Shown here: positions 39,233 to 50,139 of the stretch, one piece after another
How positions within the stretch are numbered: position 1 is the first letter of the stretch
Layout of the letters: every line of letters begins with the position of its first letter
Assembly: GCA_023053685.1 (NCBI GenBank)
Contig: JALIGW010000062.1
Span: 124,001 to 188,000, forward strand
DNA length: 64,000 nucleotides
From: Diadophis punctatus similis
Lineage: Eukaryota; Chordata; Lepidosauria; Squamata; Dipsadidae
Direction of reading: 5' to 3'
Made by a program: the position numbers and the translations under genes
The notes under the pieces: generated by a model
Seen by the model: only the letters and a program-made list of their open reading frames with translations
What the model was told of the DNA's origin: nothing
The model's database searches: none

Positions 39233-40896
39233 CGACCCTTCAGCAGCCGCCTTCCTTCCATCTGCGTTCCTCCCCTCGCTTGGCTCCTCCCTTGCGCCGC
39301 TGGCTCCGCCCCTCAGCTCCCTCCTCCCCGCCCTGCATGGCGGAATTGGGGCGAGGGGCTGGTGGGCGAATGGAGGATTCCCAAAGGGGCTGCAATGGAT
39401 GGGAATGGATGGAAGGTTCCCTCGCCGGCCTCGGCTTTCGTGTCCCGGAACCCTTTCTGCCTCCCCGGAGCTACTCGCTACCCCGCCTGCAGCCACGTGG
39501 GCATCTCGGGGTGGCCCCCTTTCCTCCTGGCACCCCCAGTCCAGGTACTCCCTGGCATCAAGATCTGCTTTGTCTCCCCGCTGGAAGGAAGGAAGGGAGA
39601 GATCGCGCTCGTTATTGCCAGCCTCAAAAGAAGCCTTGAATATAGCGATCCCTCTGTGTATTATAAGGATTATGAATTAAATTTCACGGCCACCTGATGC
39701 CCGGAGACTCCTGGCAGTTTCCTAATGATATAACTCGTTTTTGTTCTTGTGGGGCACCTACATTGTGAGAGGGGATGACGGGACAAATAATTAAGGGAAG
39801 AGGATAAAAGTGATTGCTGTAAAACTGTAATCAGGGCCTTGGTGGCTTTCAAAGCCAGGGTCCTTCTATTTTGGTGCCAAAATAAAAATATATTCTTGTA
39901 TTCTGTTTGGCGATCAATCGGCTTCAACACCAAGCTAAGGTCCAGTTTTGGGGACAACACAACGTCCCTTCCAGCTCTGTTGTCTTCTGTTCCGTTCCAT
40001 TCCTCATCTTATCCTGATAATTAAAGGGTATTGGCCCCCAGGCAGAAGCTTGGGGTACCCCACTGCCTATTTCCTTCTATGCGGAAGGGAAGTTCCTTTA
40101 AGGCAGGGCTGGGGAGCTATGCCCCCTTTATGACCTGTGGACTTCAACTCCCAGAATTCCTGAGCCAAGTGTTTTGTACATATTCTGGATGGATTCTCTT
40201 ACTGTTTACTTACCTATTTTGACTTGCATGCTTGTTCAATCACCCACAATGCTACTCTTCCCTGAAGTTCAAGAGCTGAGTGTTTACTGCCTGATTCCCT
40301 TCCAGTCACCAATGCAGTTTGTTTCAGCAGATATATTCTTTATTAATATTGTTTTTTATGTACACAAAAACTTGACCTGACATAACATACAAACATATAG
40401 TCTTAGGAATCCCACTTCCTATCTTGCTCATAGCTAAAGATCCGTACAAAATTTCGTATACCTATATTTACATTTCTAATTCATTTCGGTATCCATTTCT
40501 TCCAAATATTCATCAGTGTAAGTTATCTTATTTACTAAATCCTTACTTCTATCATAATTTATCTAACAATTCTCTATATTATATAATAATATAATAGTAT
40601 AATAATGTAATACTGAATTAAATATTACTCTATATTTAATCTCATTTAATTATTATATCACAACGTAGAATATTCTAATTTCTAATTAGCTTTGTATTCT
40701 ATTTCATCTAACTCCCATATAAATTTCTTTAATACATTCTCAATCCTCTATTTCTAATTACATTTATTTAGGAATCTATCTTCTCCATTGTGTAGAGACC
40801 CATATACATATATATCTAACCTATCTTTACTATACATTTCATAACTCTGCATCACTATTGTTTCTATAAATTAGATTTCTCACCATATGCCATATA

Positions 40897-41892
40897 CCGT
40901 ATTTTTCAGAGTATAAGACGCACCGGAGTATAAGACGCACCTTAGTTTTGGGGAAGGAAAACAAGCAAAAAAGGCCTCTGCCTCCCAGCAATCTGCCAAA
41001 CAGCAAACAGCAAACAGTACAGATGATATACACTGTTTGCTGTGTATTTCTGTGCATGTGTACCTGACCCATAGAAATGGCAAAGAATTGGAGAAATGTA
41101 CATTTATGGCAGTATATTAATCCCAGAAAGTTTTCTTAAATGTAATTACACTAACTCCTCCCAATTATTTAAATAGATCTACTCCAAACATGACTAGTCA
41201 GGGTTTCTCAGCTGCCTTCTTTTAATTCTAATACTTAATACTAATACTTAATACTAAAACAGGACATTTCAGATTATACTTTTACAGATCTTTAAAATTG
41301 ATGTGGCTTTCTGGAAGTATTCTCTGCTATTTAAAAGAAGATACAATAGCACTGGGCCTCTTCAGAGCAAGCATTTATTTTAAAAAGCTTCTTCATTTTG
41401 TTAAGTTGTCTAGAACAATAATAAAGCAGTCTTTAAAAAATAAGTCTAATAATTTGAACACTCTACAAACATTTAACAAAATAACATATTAACAGAATCT
41501 GCCTCTACTAGGATAGAACTCACAACTTCCTGATTGTGAGGCAAGAGCTCTAGCTCTGAGCCATAGCAGCTATAGCTTGCCTCCATTTGATTTCAGCAGT
41601 CTAATATTGCCAGCAGTTTATCTCCCAGCATTTTGTCTCATTACAGCCACCATAGTTAGTTTCATTTTACCACGTGGCTTCCAAGCCTGTAAGCTGTAGA
41701 TCGGGAGGCAGTTTATCTCTTCTTGTGCTCTTCTTGTGCTTTGCCCTGTTTGCTGCAAAGAGGTAAATTGCTGGCAGGCAGAGGCCAAAGGGTGGGGGTG
41801 GCTGGGTGGGGCTGCATTCGGTGTATAAGAAGCACCAGGTTTTCACCCTCTTTTTGAGGGTAAAAAGGTGCGTCATACTCCGAAAAATACGG
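40897..41892. mobile_element. 996-bp non-autonomous DNA transposon with TA target duplication
   Basis: Inverted ends CCGTATTTTTCAGAGTATAA and its counterpart TACTCCGAAAAATACGG, flanked by TA (40895-40896 and 41893-41894). The uninterrupted target CATATAATTTATAC is preserved in the other units, so this is a clean insertion. Repeated GTATAAGACGCACC motifs lie just inside the ends. It has no transposase frame; the TA duplication points to the Tc1/mariner group. Confidence 0.8.
41390..41580 (-). mobile_element. tRNA-derived SINE nested in the 996-bp element
   Basis: On the minus strand TGGCTCAGAG (A-box-like, 41554-41563) and GTTCTATCC (B-box-like, 41511-41519) are spaced as in a tRNA promoter. 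The CTTGCCTCACAATCAGGAAG between them is typical of squamate tRNA SINE heads. Boundaries are approximate. Confidence 0.5.
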
Positions 41893-42545
41893 TAATTTAT
41901 ACTCTACCACACTTTAATATATTTTATTATCTACTTGAAATATATATGATTTTTTATAATAATATTGCATCAATGTCCAATTTTCAAAGCTTCATAAGTA
42001 TTCTATTTCTCTTTTTAGTATATCAGAGTCCATTTATGTTTATAGAAATCAATTTGATTTCTTCTCTCATTTTTTATTTATATTGTTTTCTTGTTGTTCT
42101 AGTTTCCCTTAATATCCTTTCTGTAGTTCTTTCTTGCTGTTTTTTCTTTTTCCTGTATTCTTTTTTCTCCTCTGTCTTTCGTTCTTTCCTCTATCACTTC
42201 CTCCTCCTGACTGGTACCTTTCAATTCCTCCTTATTTCCTTCTTTACTTTCTTCACCTTCCATCTCGAAATATTGTTCATGAAATTCATGAGTTTTCTCA
42301 ATTGAATCTATTTTAACTTTCCTTCCTCGCAATGTCACTAAAATGCCCTCTGGCATCAGCAACCTAAATGGTTCCTTCTGTTTTATCAGTTGGGAAGTTA
42401 AAAATTGATACTGCCTTCTAAGATTCCTAACCCGTCTTGGAATCTGCTTTAATACTATAATCTCCCTTCCTTTGTACCGAAATGTTTCTTCCCTGGTTCT
42501 ATTGTAAATGCTATCTCTGACTGCCGTTTTTTAACCAATTTTTAG

Positions 42546-42760
42546 GTAAAAGCTAATCCAGCCCTGGCTTCCCGCGGGCCTAGCTGCCGGGCGCCGCTCC
42601 CTCGGGCCGAAAGAGGCTGCAGCTGCCCCAACCTGACCGACGGCACGGGTCTCACCTGCTCAAAGCCGCTACGGCTGGAGGAGTGCTTAGAAACGCTCGG
42701 CCGGAAGCGGGGAGAACACGCCGGGTAACGGACCAGGAAGTGACGTCAGGCACCTTTTCC
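42546..42760 (-). pseudogene. SNAPC4: SNAPC4 exon 1, founder-side copy
   Basis: Exon 1 with donor GAGCAG/GTGAGA at 42656. Relative to the other copies, about 32 bp covering CGGCCTTAACGGAACCGG and the YY1-like CCGCCAT are deleted (near 42751), while ACGTCA is kept. Its exons 2-3 are absent; the nearest ones lie more than 5 kb away in A5. Confidence 0.65.
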
Positions 42761-43200
42761 CGTCTGAGGAAAGAGAAAGCCAGACCTACTTCCACCGTCT
42801 TGGGGCAAACAATCGCCTAGGCTCCGCCCTCCTGCCCATGCGTCGGCCAATGCGCTGTTCGCTTTCTTTTCCGGGCTTTGCCAATCTGCGGCCGCGGAGC
42901 ATCATCCAATAGCGGCGCACAACGAGAGGGAGCAAGCCCGTGTGGTATGAACACGTGATGTCTTGGGAACAGCCAACCAGGAGGAAAAGAAACAAAAAGG
43001 GGAGGTTGCAACGTGTGACGGTAACCAATGAACGGAGCGGACACAATCCTCCCGGGGCGCTTCCAGAAGGAGCCGTTCAGTCCGCGCGATCTCCCGCGGC
43101 AGACGGTTGGGTTCTGTTGCGTGTCGTAGAAGAGACCGAACTGTCACGTAGAGGCTCCCCGTTCAAGGGCAACCCTCCACGGCCTCATTAGACGATGCGG
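42661..43200 (-). promoter_or_regulatory. SNAPC4 promoter, founder-side copy
   Basis: CCAAT boxes and the CACGTG E-box are kept, and a further plus-strand CCAAT (GGTAACCAATGAA, near 43025) survives here while other copies read TATTCAATGAA. Homology with the array ends at GATGCGG (43200), after which single-copy sequence continues toward ENTR1. Confidence 0.6.
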
Positions 43201-43210
43201 AGCGAACCGG

Positions 43211-43249
43211 CCTACCCCGCAGGGTTGTTAGGGAGAAAATAGGAGCGCT
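43211..43249. repeat. SINE fragment
   Basis: CCTACCCCGCAGGGTTGTT followed by AGAAAATAGGAG matches the conserved CCTCACAGGGTTGTT...AAAATAGGAG segment of a common reptile SINE. A fuller copy is at 45889-46012. Confidence 0.45.
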
Positions 43250-44430
43250 GCCTCTGAATGGGAGCAAACTAAACAAGCCATGGCTTGCTCGATCATGGTT
43301 TTTGGAGGGACTCGGAGAACCACGAACAAGAAAACGACTTTTGGGCCCAGCACGTGTGAGCTCACCCAGACAACCATTATGTAGGCTTGAAATCCGAATA
43401 TTTGCATTAATGGAATTGAGGAAAGCCAAGAGAGGGATCCCAAACTGCCACTAGAAGATCAGAGTATTAAATAAATCAAACGGGAGAAATTACACCAGTG
43501 TGATTTTCTGTAAAAATTATGCAGTGCCAAGATTTGAGAAAACACTGTGGACTGTTTTAACATTTTTCCTTGATGAACTTGAGGCCAATTTTAACAGATG
43601 GCTGAATCTTTCAAGTCAAGAAGTTCATGAGATTTACAGAAGTCAAAACACTACACAACTTCTCCACAACCAACCTTAACTGGAGCTGGATGCATTACTT
43701 TAATTAGTACGGTATCCTTTAAGAAAATTATTTCTTAAAGGATACTAATTAAAATAATGCATTCAGCTCCAGTATCCTTTAAGAAAATTATTTATTGAAA
43801 GACTTAATCCCAAGATTAATGTCTCTGGCACTTCTCAGTGGGTGGCAATGAAAGCTTTGGTTTGCTTAACTTGTTTTTCATCAATTTTTGTGATTTTAGG
43901 TAACAACTCTGGTTCATCCACACACACACTACTTTCAAAATGCTCCAATCATTGTAAAACAGCTTCTGTCCATTAGCACTACTAAACCACTGCTATGAAC
44001 TGGAAAAGAGGTGCATTTTATATATTTATGTATCATATTTATGTGGCTGCCAATCTTACAAAAATGTGACTCTGGGCAGCATATAATAAAACCAAATATA
44101 TGAAAGCAGTCATCATAAAAAACAAAAATATAAAAATATATTTATGTGCACTCCCAACACATAGGCAGCAGATGGAAACTTCAGCCCAAAAAAGAGGTCA
44201 GTCTCAGTGGTATCTAATCCTTCCAGAACCAATCCTTAAAGAGGAGGAATTTGCTTACGGGCCTGGTTTTCACCATGATTGGAAAAAAACAAACCAAAAG
44301 ATAAAAGATAAGCCAAACCAAACTCCATACTTGCAGTTTCATTTTAATTTAAAAAATACTATTACAAAACCTTGAGAAATTAAAAAGCTTCAAAACTGTA
44401 TATTCAGAAGGTTAAATCTTGGATCCTTCT
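43250..44430. other. SNAPC4-ENTR1 intergenic stretch
   Basis: AT-rich single-copy-looking sequence with no convincing gene. It holds the palindrome at 43679-43773 and a weak CR1/SINE-tail-like piece near 44020-44090. A 91-codon plus-strand frame at 44100-44375 has no recognisable domain. Confidence 0.5.
43679..43773. repeat. 95-bp quasi-palindrome (hairpin)
   Basis: The left arm starts ACTGGAGCTGGATGCATTAC and the right arm ends AATGCATTCAGCTCCAGT. The arms pair through TATCCTTTAAGAAA/TTTCTTAAAGGATA around an ATTA loop (43727-43730), with a few mismatches and a 3-bp bulge. A direct repeat of TATCCTTTAAGAAAATTATT follows at once. Confidence 0.85.
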
Positions 44431-44434
44431 CTAT

Positions 44435-44897
44435 GCAAAAGCAATAAAAGATTTTATTGCACCTGTACAACAGCTGGTTTTCAAGAAATGTGATTTCTAT
44501 CAAGAAGACAGATTTTTTAATAATATCTTTGTGCTCGAGGACAACTCTGACTGGCAGCCATGTTAAATAAGAAATATATTCCTGACTAGACTTTTAAAGC
44601 AATCTCTAAATGAGCAGCCAGCCAGTGAAGTGGGGAAATATTTAGTTATCTTTGCACATTATGAAAGACTTTCCATTGAGCAATCCAGATGTAGTAACTA
44701 AGAGCTGCAACCTTCTTAACAGTCTCACAGCACAAAGCCATTGAAAAAAAAATCCAGCTTCCAATCTTAGTTTTCTCCAAGAATGAGAGGTAATAGATTC
44801 TCAGGGGCTTCCTTGTGATGGTATCTCAGATATTTTGTCTAGAGACCTCAGAAGGTCAGCCACAAGCTGCAGTTCTTCTGCACCAGAAAGCAGCTGC
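44435..44897 (-). CDS. ENTR1: ENTR1 (SDCCAG3) terminal coding exon and 3' UTR
   Basis: Coding part 44801-44897. It follows an acceptor (GTTCCTTCTAG) in phase 2 and encodes QLLSGAEELQLVADLLRSLD, then KISEIPSQGSP and a stop. This aligns residue by residue with the C-terminus of human ENTR1/SDCCAG3 (QLVSGAETLNLVAEILKSID, then RISEV), as I recall it, an endosome-associated trafficking regulator. A UTR of about 350 nt ends near AATAAA (44453-44458, minus). In human, ENTR1 lies directly upstream of SNAPC4 on the same strand, and the order here is the same, which supports both names. No other ENTR1 exon is visible up to the array B boundary, so this may be an orphan exon. Confidence 0.8.
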
Positions 44898-45888
44898 CTA
44901 GAAGGAACACAAGATGGGGTTACAATGGGGACAACTACGTTGCTGCCTCCCAGGGATTTAGGCAGACCCAGCTTGTTCAAGTCTATATTCTCTTTCACCC
45001 AGCTCTCTATATAGTGGAAGCCATGGAGTGCTGTTCCAGAAGTGGCTGCCGTTTTGGAGTGGCCACAATTCATTGCAGCTGCTCTGAGAATGTTGCCGGC
45101 TTTCAGGACAGCAGCACAAGGCCTCTTTTTACGAAGGTCATGCATTGGAGCGATTTGTTCTGCTCCAGCTATGGACCAGAGAAAACGTAGCACACACACA
45201 GTTTATTCAAACCTATATTTAATTATATTTACATCTTAAAGCAGTCTTTTCTTGAAAAAACCAGCTGTTAATTATATGACATTAACAGTTGCATAAGTCC
45301 ATAAACTCTTAAAGCAAAGGTAAGTAATTAGCCCTGGATATCGCAGGAAGGTTAAGGAGGTTGGCAAAATGCACAAACAGTCCACAAACAGTAAGCCAAA
45401 GCAGATAAGCCGAGCAGAGGTTTTCCAAACAAGAGACACACAAACCAACAAACTGTCAAACAAGTTGTTTCCTGCAGAGTTGTTTCCTTCTCCTTCATTC
45501 CTTAAGTAGGCTTGGGGAGTGGCCAATTAGCCCCAAGCCTGCTCCTGAGGAGACCTGCTGTTGAGTAGACATTCCTGCCTTTCGGCAGCTCTGCGTGCTC
45601 GTGCATTAATAAGAGGCTGGCTGAACCTCTGCCTCTGGCACAGAGTTCTTGCCAGCCTCCTCACTGTCCAACCTGGGTGCCAGCCACACAGAACGACAGT
45701 GCATCACCACATCGGCCTCGTCTCAGACGGTATCCGCTACCAGCTTCACGGGCTGCTGGCGGGTCACAACACGACTCTTTCCAGAAGAGATCTAGTAAAA
45801 AGATTTGATCTAGTATTTAGTGGGCCAGGCGGAAAGTAAGAGATGCCAAGTTCTAATACACCTGGGGCATAGAAACCAGCTGACCTGA
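44898..45888. other. Unassigned stretch upstream of the ENTR1 exon
   Basis: The minus-strand frame stays open to 45199, but the extra residues (for example WVKENIDLNKLGLPKSLGG) do not resemble ENTR1 and are probably intronic or from another repeat. 45200-45700 has repeat-like composition (A-rich, then GC-rich) without a recognisable gene. Confidence 0.4.
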
Positions 45889-46012
45889 GCCAGCCACTCT
45901 GTCTCAGCCCAACTCACCTCACAGGGTCCTTGCGGGGAGATGAGGAAAAAAATGTGTTGGATATGTTCACCGCCTTGCAAAAATAATAAAAGTGGGATAT
46001 AAATAAATAAAA
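45889..46012. mobile_element. SINE with ATAAATAAATAAA tail
   Basis: CAGCCCAACTCACCTCACAG, then a GGAAAAAAATG stretch, ATATGTTCACCGCCTTG and AGTGGGATATAAATAAATAA match the body and tail of a widespread reptile SINE/CR1-tail family. Confidence 0.6.
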
Positions 46013-46237
46013 GTGAGCAATGACGGGCAGATGGGCACGAGACCATGGGACCCCAGGAGGACAGGAAAACAGGCCTAAGAACTTCAGGGACCGAGTGGGG
46101 CCGCAGGCAGTGCCCAGGATGTTCGATCTCCCACTAGGTGCAGTGACTAGGTGTTTCGCAGTTGTCAGAATCATTAAAGTCTCCCATTTCTAGGCGTTGT
46201 TAATCACCTAAATGATTAGCAAAAGGTTCCTCTAGTT

Positions 46238-46831
46238 CAGCAGTTCCCAACCTTCCTAATGCCGTGACCTGCCCCCGCAGCGACCCACCCCGCCGCCGCC
46301 ATTTGGGTTCTTTTACCCTCTGCGCATATGTTACCTCTGAGAGCTTTTTGAGCCCCGTCACGAGACTCGTGCGCGACTTCGGTGGGGCCGGGACAGGCGG
46401 CTGCCCGGAGAGAGCCATCCCTTTGCAGAGTCTCTCCAGTCTACCTGTAGCGTTCGGGGCGAAGGGGGTGGCTCTCTCCAGGCAGCCGCCTGTCCCGGCC
46501 CCGCTGAAGTCGTGCACGCCTTTTGCGACGTGACTCGAAAAGCTCCCAGAGGCAACACGTGAAGCGAGCGGAGACCTCGCCCGGATCTGGAGACTTCGCC
46601 CGGATGCCGCCATTTGGGTTCTTTTACCCTCTGCACATGCACAGAATGCTTTGCGCATGCGCAGAGGGTAAAGAACCCAAATGGCATCGGCCGGGAGGGG
46701 CGTGGGTTGTGGGGCGCGATATGGCCAGGCTTGTGGCAGTGGGGGGGGGAAGCTGAGGATGCTGGGGCGACCCCTGGGAAATGGTCATTCGACCCCCAAA
46801 GGGGTCACAACCCCCAGGTTGGGAACCGCTG
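46238..46831. mobile_element. 594-bp hAT-type non-autonomous transposon
   Basis: Terminal inverted repeats CAGCAGTTCCCAACCT and AGGTTGGGAACCGCTG, with a perfect 8-bp target duplication CTCTAGTT (46230-46237 and 46832-46839). CAG-type ends plus an 8-bp duplication are diagnostic of hAT elements. The interior is GC-rich and built of inverted repeats: a hairpin at about 46612-46688 (GCCATTTGGGTTCTTTTACC and its complement) and another at about 46382-46505. No transposase is encoded. Confidence 0.9.
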
Positions 46832-46967
46832 CTCTAGTTCCTCTGATTGGGTAATTCGGAGTATACACCTATGGCAACCTCATTAGTTTTTCTTTCATAT
46901 TAACCCACGTGCATTCAAGGTGTTTTTTTTCCCTTCCTTTACATTTCTACAAAGGTTTAGCTGTTCA

Positions 46968-47343
<376 letters not shown>

Positions 47344-48486
47344 CTAGTGGATCCTTTGATGTTTATAAAGGGTTCCTCGCTGATTGAAGCTCTTTCCACA
47401 CTCCAGGCATTTATGAGATTTCTCTCCCCAGTGGTTCTTTATATGGGTATAAAGGTATCCTCTTTCACTGAAGCTCTTGCCACACTCCAGGCATTTATGT
47501 GGTTTTTCTCCAGTGTGGATCCTTTGATGTCTATTGAGGCTGCCCCTGTGACTGAAGCTCTTTCCACACTCCAGGCATTGCTGAAGTTTCTCTCCTGTGT
47601 GGATGCTTAGATTCCTTTGAAGATACTCATTATTGTCGAAGGATTTTTCACATTCCCCGCATTTGCACTGTTTTTGTAAATGGATCCTTTGATGTTTATA
47701 GAGGATTCCCGTTTGATGGAAACTCTTTCCACACTCCAGGCATTTATAAGTTTTTTCTCTTGTGTGGATTCTTTGATGTGTATAAAGTAACCTACTCTGA
47801 CTGAAGCTCTTTCCACACTCTAGGCATTTATGTGGTTTTTCTCCTGTGTGGATCCTTTGATGTCTATAAAGGGTTCCCAACTCACTGAAGCTCTTTCCAC
47901 ATTCGAGGCATTTATGAGGTTTTTCACCTGTGTGGGTTCTTTGGTGTGTATAAAGATGTCCTTTCTGACTGAAGCTCTTTCCACACTCCAGGCATTTATG
48001 TGGTTTTTCTCCTGTGTGGATCCTTTGATGTCTATAAAGGGTTCCCAACTCACTGAAGCTCTTTCCACATTCGAGGCATTTATGAGGTTTTTCACCTGTG
48101 TGGGTTCTTTGGTGTGTATAAAGATGTCCTTTCTGAGTGAAGCCCTTTCCACACTCCAAGCATTTATGAGGTGTTTCTCCTGTGTGGATTCTTAGGTGGC
48201 TTTGAAGGTGGTCATTTCTTCTGAAGGATTTTTCACATTCTGGGCATTTGTATTTCTTCTGTCCTGTGTGGATACTTAGATGCCTTTGAAGATGTCCATT
48301 ATTTTTGAAGGATTTTTCACATTCCGGGCACTGGTATTCCTTTCCTCCCTCCTGGATCCTTTGGGGATTCCCAGGTCTTCCGAAGGACCCTCCGCCATCC
48401 AGGACCGTCTCGTGGTCTCCGCCCGTTTCCTCCTCCCCGCATCGCCCTCCAGGCAGCCTCCTTTCCCGGGGTCCCCCTGGGCTCAT
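47344..48486 (-). CDS. Founder C2H2 zinc-finger protein, 12 fingers, C-terminally truncated
   Basis: 380 codons from ATG 48484-48486 (start reads [10 protein letters not shown]). About 50 Gly/Arg/Glu-rich residues precede 12 fingers. Fingers 1-2 are of a different type (CPECEKSF) and 3-12 are [12 protein letters not shown]. Fingers 3-4 and 5-6 are a duplicated pair (QKGHLYT, ELGTLYR). Finger 9 has Asn in place of the first zinc-binding His and is probably inactive. TAG at 47344-47346 replaces the usual ACT-GGA linker codons, so the stop is a mutation. The coding exon begins at 48639 after CTCCCCTTCAG; this ATG is chosen because the upstream frame has only a GTG and the exon 1 ATG is out of frame. 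No KRAB, SCAN or BTB domain is seen. Probably a nuclear DNA-binding protein; its target is unknown. Confidence 0.75.
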   Translation of the reverse strand: MSPGGPRERRLPGGRCGEEETGGDHETVLDGGGSFGRPGNPQRIQEGGKEYQCPECEKSFKNNGHLQRHLSIHTGQKKYKCPECEKSFRRNDHLQSHLRIHTGETPHKCLECGKGFTQKGHLYTHQRTHTGEKPHKCLECGKSFSELGTLYRHQRIHTGEKPHKCLECGKSFSQKGHLYTHQRTHTGEKPHKCLECGKSFSELGTLYRHQRIHTGEKPHKCLECGKSFSQSRLLYTHQRIHTREKTYKCLECGKSFHQTGILYKHQRIHLQKQCKCGECEKSFDNNEYLQRNLSIHTGEKLQQCLECGKSFSHRGSLNRHQRIHTGEKPHKCLECGKSFSERGYLYTHIKNHWGEKSHKCLECGKSFNQRGTLYKHQRIH

Positions 48487-48639
48487 CCCTCCTGCAGCCC
48501 CGGAGCCTCTGGGCCTTTCTCCGCCGTCTCCCGGGGGACCCGCACCTGGACCGGACAGGGCTGGTCCGCGGGGCCCGCTCTCCTCCTCCTCCTCTCGGGC
48601 GGCGCTTCTTTCCTCCACCCGCCGGGCTCCTCTGTCCTC
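48487..48639 (-). other. 5' part of the founder zinc-finger coding exon
   Basis: From the acceptor CTCCCCTTCAG (48640-48650) the zinc-finger frame is open without an ATG and reads [20 protein letters not shown]. It is either 5' UTR or coding sequence reached through an unrecognised in-frame first exon. Confidence 0.5.
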
Positions 48640-48847
48640 CTGAAGGGGAGAAAGAGAGGCGGGTCACGGCTGCGTCACCTTCCCCGCAGGGGAGGCCCAG
48701 GCTCAAGCCTCGGCCTCTGGTGGATCTCCCTCCCAGTGTCTCCCCGCCAGACCAGGCCTCGGGCGCCCCGGCCTCCCCTCACTCCCAGGCCTCCCTTCTC
48801 CGGAGGACCCTCTCGGACTGCAACTCCCGGTGTCCCCTTCGCCCTAC

Positions 48848-49064
48848 CTGCATCCGGCCGCATGCGCAACTGAATCGAAAGAGTCCTTCCGCCGTTTCTC
48901 TGATTCCCAAACTGAGCGCCTGACCGGCCTCCGTCCCCTTTCGGCCAAGCTCCGCCTCTTCCTCCCCTGGCTCCGCCCCCTGTAAGCTCTGCTCCCTTGG
49001 TCCGATTTCGGAAGTCGGAAGAAAGCCATCCCAATGGCTGGCGTCAGGGACCACGCCCCCTACT
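48848..49064 (-). promoter_or_regulatory. Founder zinc-finger gene exon 1 and promoter (B1)
   Basis: Donor ATGCAG/GTAGGG at 48848; ATG at 48861-48863 (MRPDA, phase 1). Joined to the coding exon at 48639, this ATG reads the wrong frame, so exon 1 is probably untranslated or an upstream ORF for the founder gene. The GC box has one change (GGGGGCGGAGCC). The sequence is more diverged than the other copies. Confidence 0.6.
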
Positions 49065-49646
49065 CGGCCCTTCAGCGGCCGCCTTCCTTCCATCTGCGTT
49101 CCTCCCCTCGCTTGGCTCCTCCCTTGCGCCGCTGGCTCCGCCCCTCAGCTCCCTCCTCCCCGCCCTGCCTGGCGGAATTGGGGCGAGGGCTGGTGGGCGA
49201 ATGGAGGATTCCCAAAGGGGCTGCAATGGATGGGAATGGATGGAGGGTTCCCTCGCCGGCCTCGGCTTTCGTGTGGCGGAACCCTTTCTGCCTCCCCGGA
49301 GCTGCTCGCTACCCCGCCTGCAGCCACGTGGGCATCTCCGGGTGACCCCCTTTCCTCCTGGCACCCCCAGTCCAGGTACTCCCTGGCATCAAGACCTGCT
49401 TTGTCTCCCCGCTGGAAGGAAGGAAGGGGGAGATCGCCCTCTTTATTGCCAGCCTCAAAAGAAGCCTTGAATATAGCGATCCCTCTGTGTATTATAAGGA
49501 TTATGAATTAAATTTCACGGCCACCTGATCCCCGGAGACTCCTGGCAGTTTCCTAATGATATAACTCGTTTTTGTTCTTGTGGGGCACCTACATTGTGAG
49601 AGGGCATGACGGGACAAATAATTTAGGGAAGAGGATAAAAGTGATT

Positions 49647-50139
49647 TCAGAATACTATTTGTTTTCATTTTGTTGTTTAGGAACTTCTGGGTAGTTGATC
49701 TCCTTCCCTTATTTTCCTTTGTGGAATACTTTTCATGGTACCTGAGCGTAATCATAATTTAGTCCACCTTCCTGGGTGCTTACCTGGACCTTTCTCACTT
49801 CTCATTCTGGACCCTTTGACACTCTTGCAATTGTTTTCTGAACCCTCCGACTTCCACAGAAGCAAAAAACTTACCTGTCGGAAACCACTTAGCCAGGATG
49901 TTGAATGCAAGAATAGCTCGCTTTCAACAAAATCCCCAAAACTACATAGCTAGAAACTAGAAATTTTGCAAGATATCCATAATCTGCGGTAGGCAACAGG
50001 TAGTGTGATATTTAGCTTTTTTGCATAGCAAGTGTAAAAGCTTTTGGGAGGGGGGCTGTAATCCAGGTAATCAATAAATATTATAGGCATTATTAGGGGG
50101 AGGCAAGTGTGTGTGTCTCACCTATGAGTATAAAATTTC
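49647..50139. other. 493-bp long-form spacer segment, B1
   Basis: Same as in A2 and A5; no gene seen. Confidence 0.75.

Larger units (their letters stand above)
40330..42545 (-). mobile_element. LINE-1 fragment, A6, diverged and split by a transposon
   Basis: Same truncated LINE-1 as elsewhere but with many private substitutions and indels (for example a TTTATTAATATTG end instead of poly(T)). It is interrupted by the element at 40897-41892. The ORF1 part ends abruptly at 42545. Confidence 0.7.
38896..43200. repeat. Terminal unit A6 of array A, shortened and diverged
   Basis: Up to about 40040 it matches other units closely (14-bp segment absent, short spacer). Beyond that substitutions and small indels accumulate. 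The unit carries a 996-bp transposon and jumps at about 42545 from LINE-1 ORF1 straight to SNAPC4 exon 1, so the fold-back element, MITE, finger array and SNAPC4 exons 2-3 are missing. Confidence 0.9.

Noticed and set aside
44801..45199. A separate 132-residue protein
   Set aside because: Only its last 31 residues, after a good splice acceptor, match a known protein (ENTR1). The upstream part looks intronic.
47344..48618. GTG at 48616-48618 as the founder start codon
   Set aside because: Eukaryotic initiation at GTG is unlikely and an ATG in frame with a purine at -3 exists at 48484-48486.
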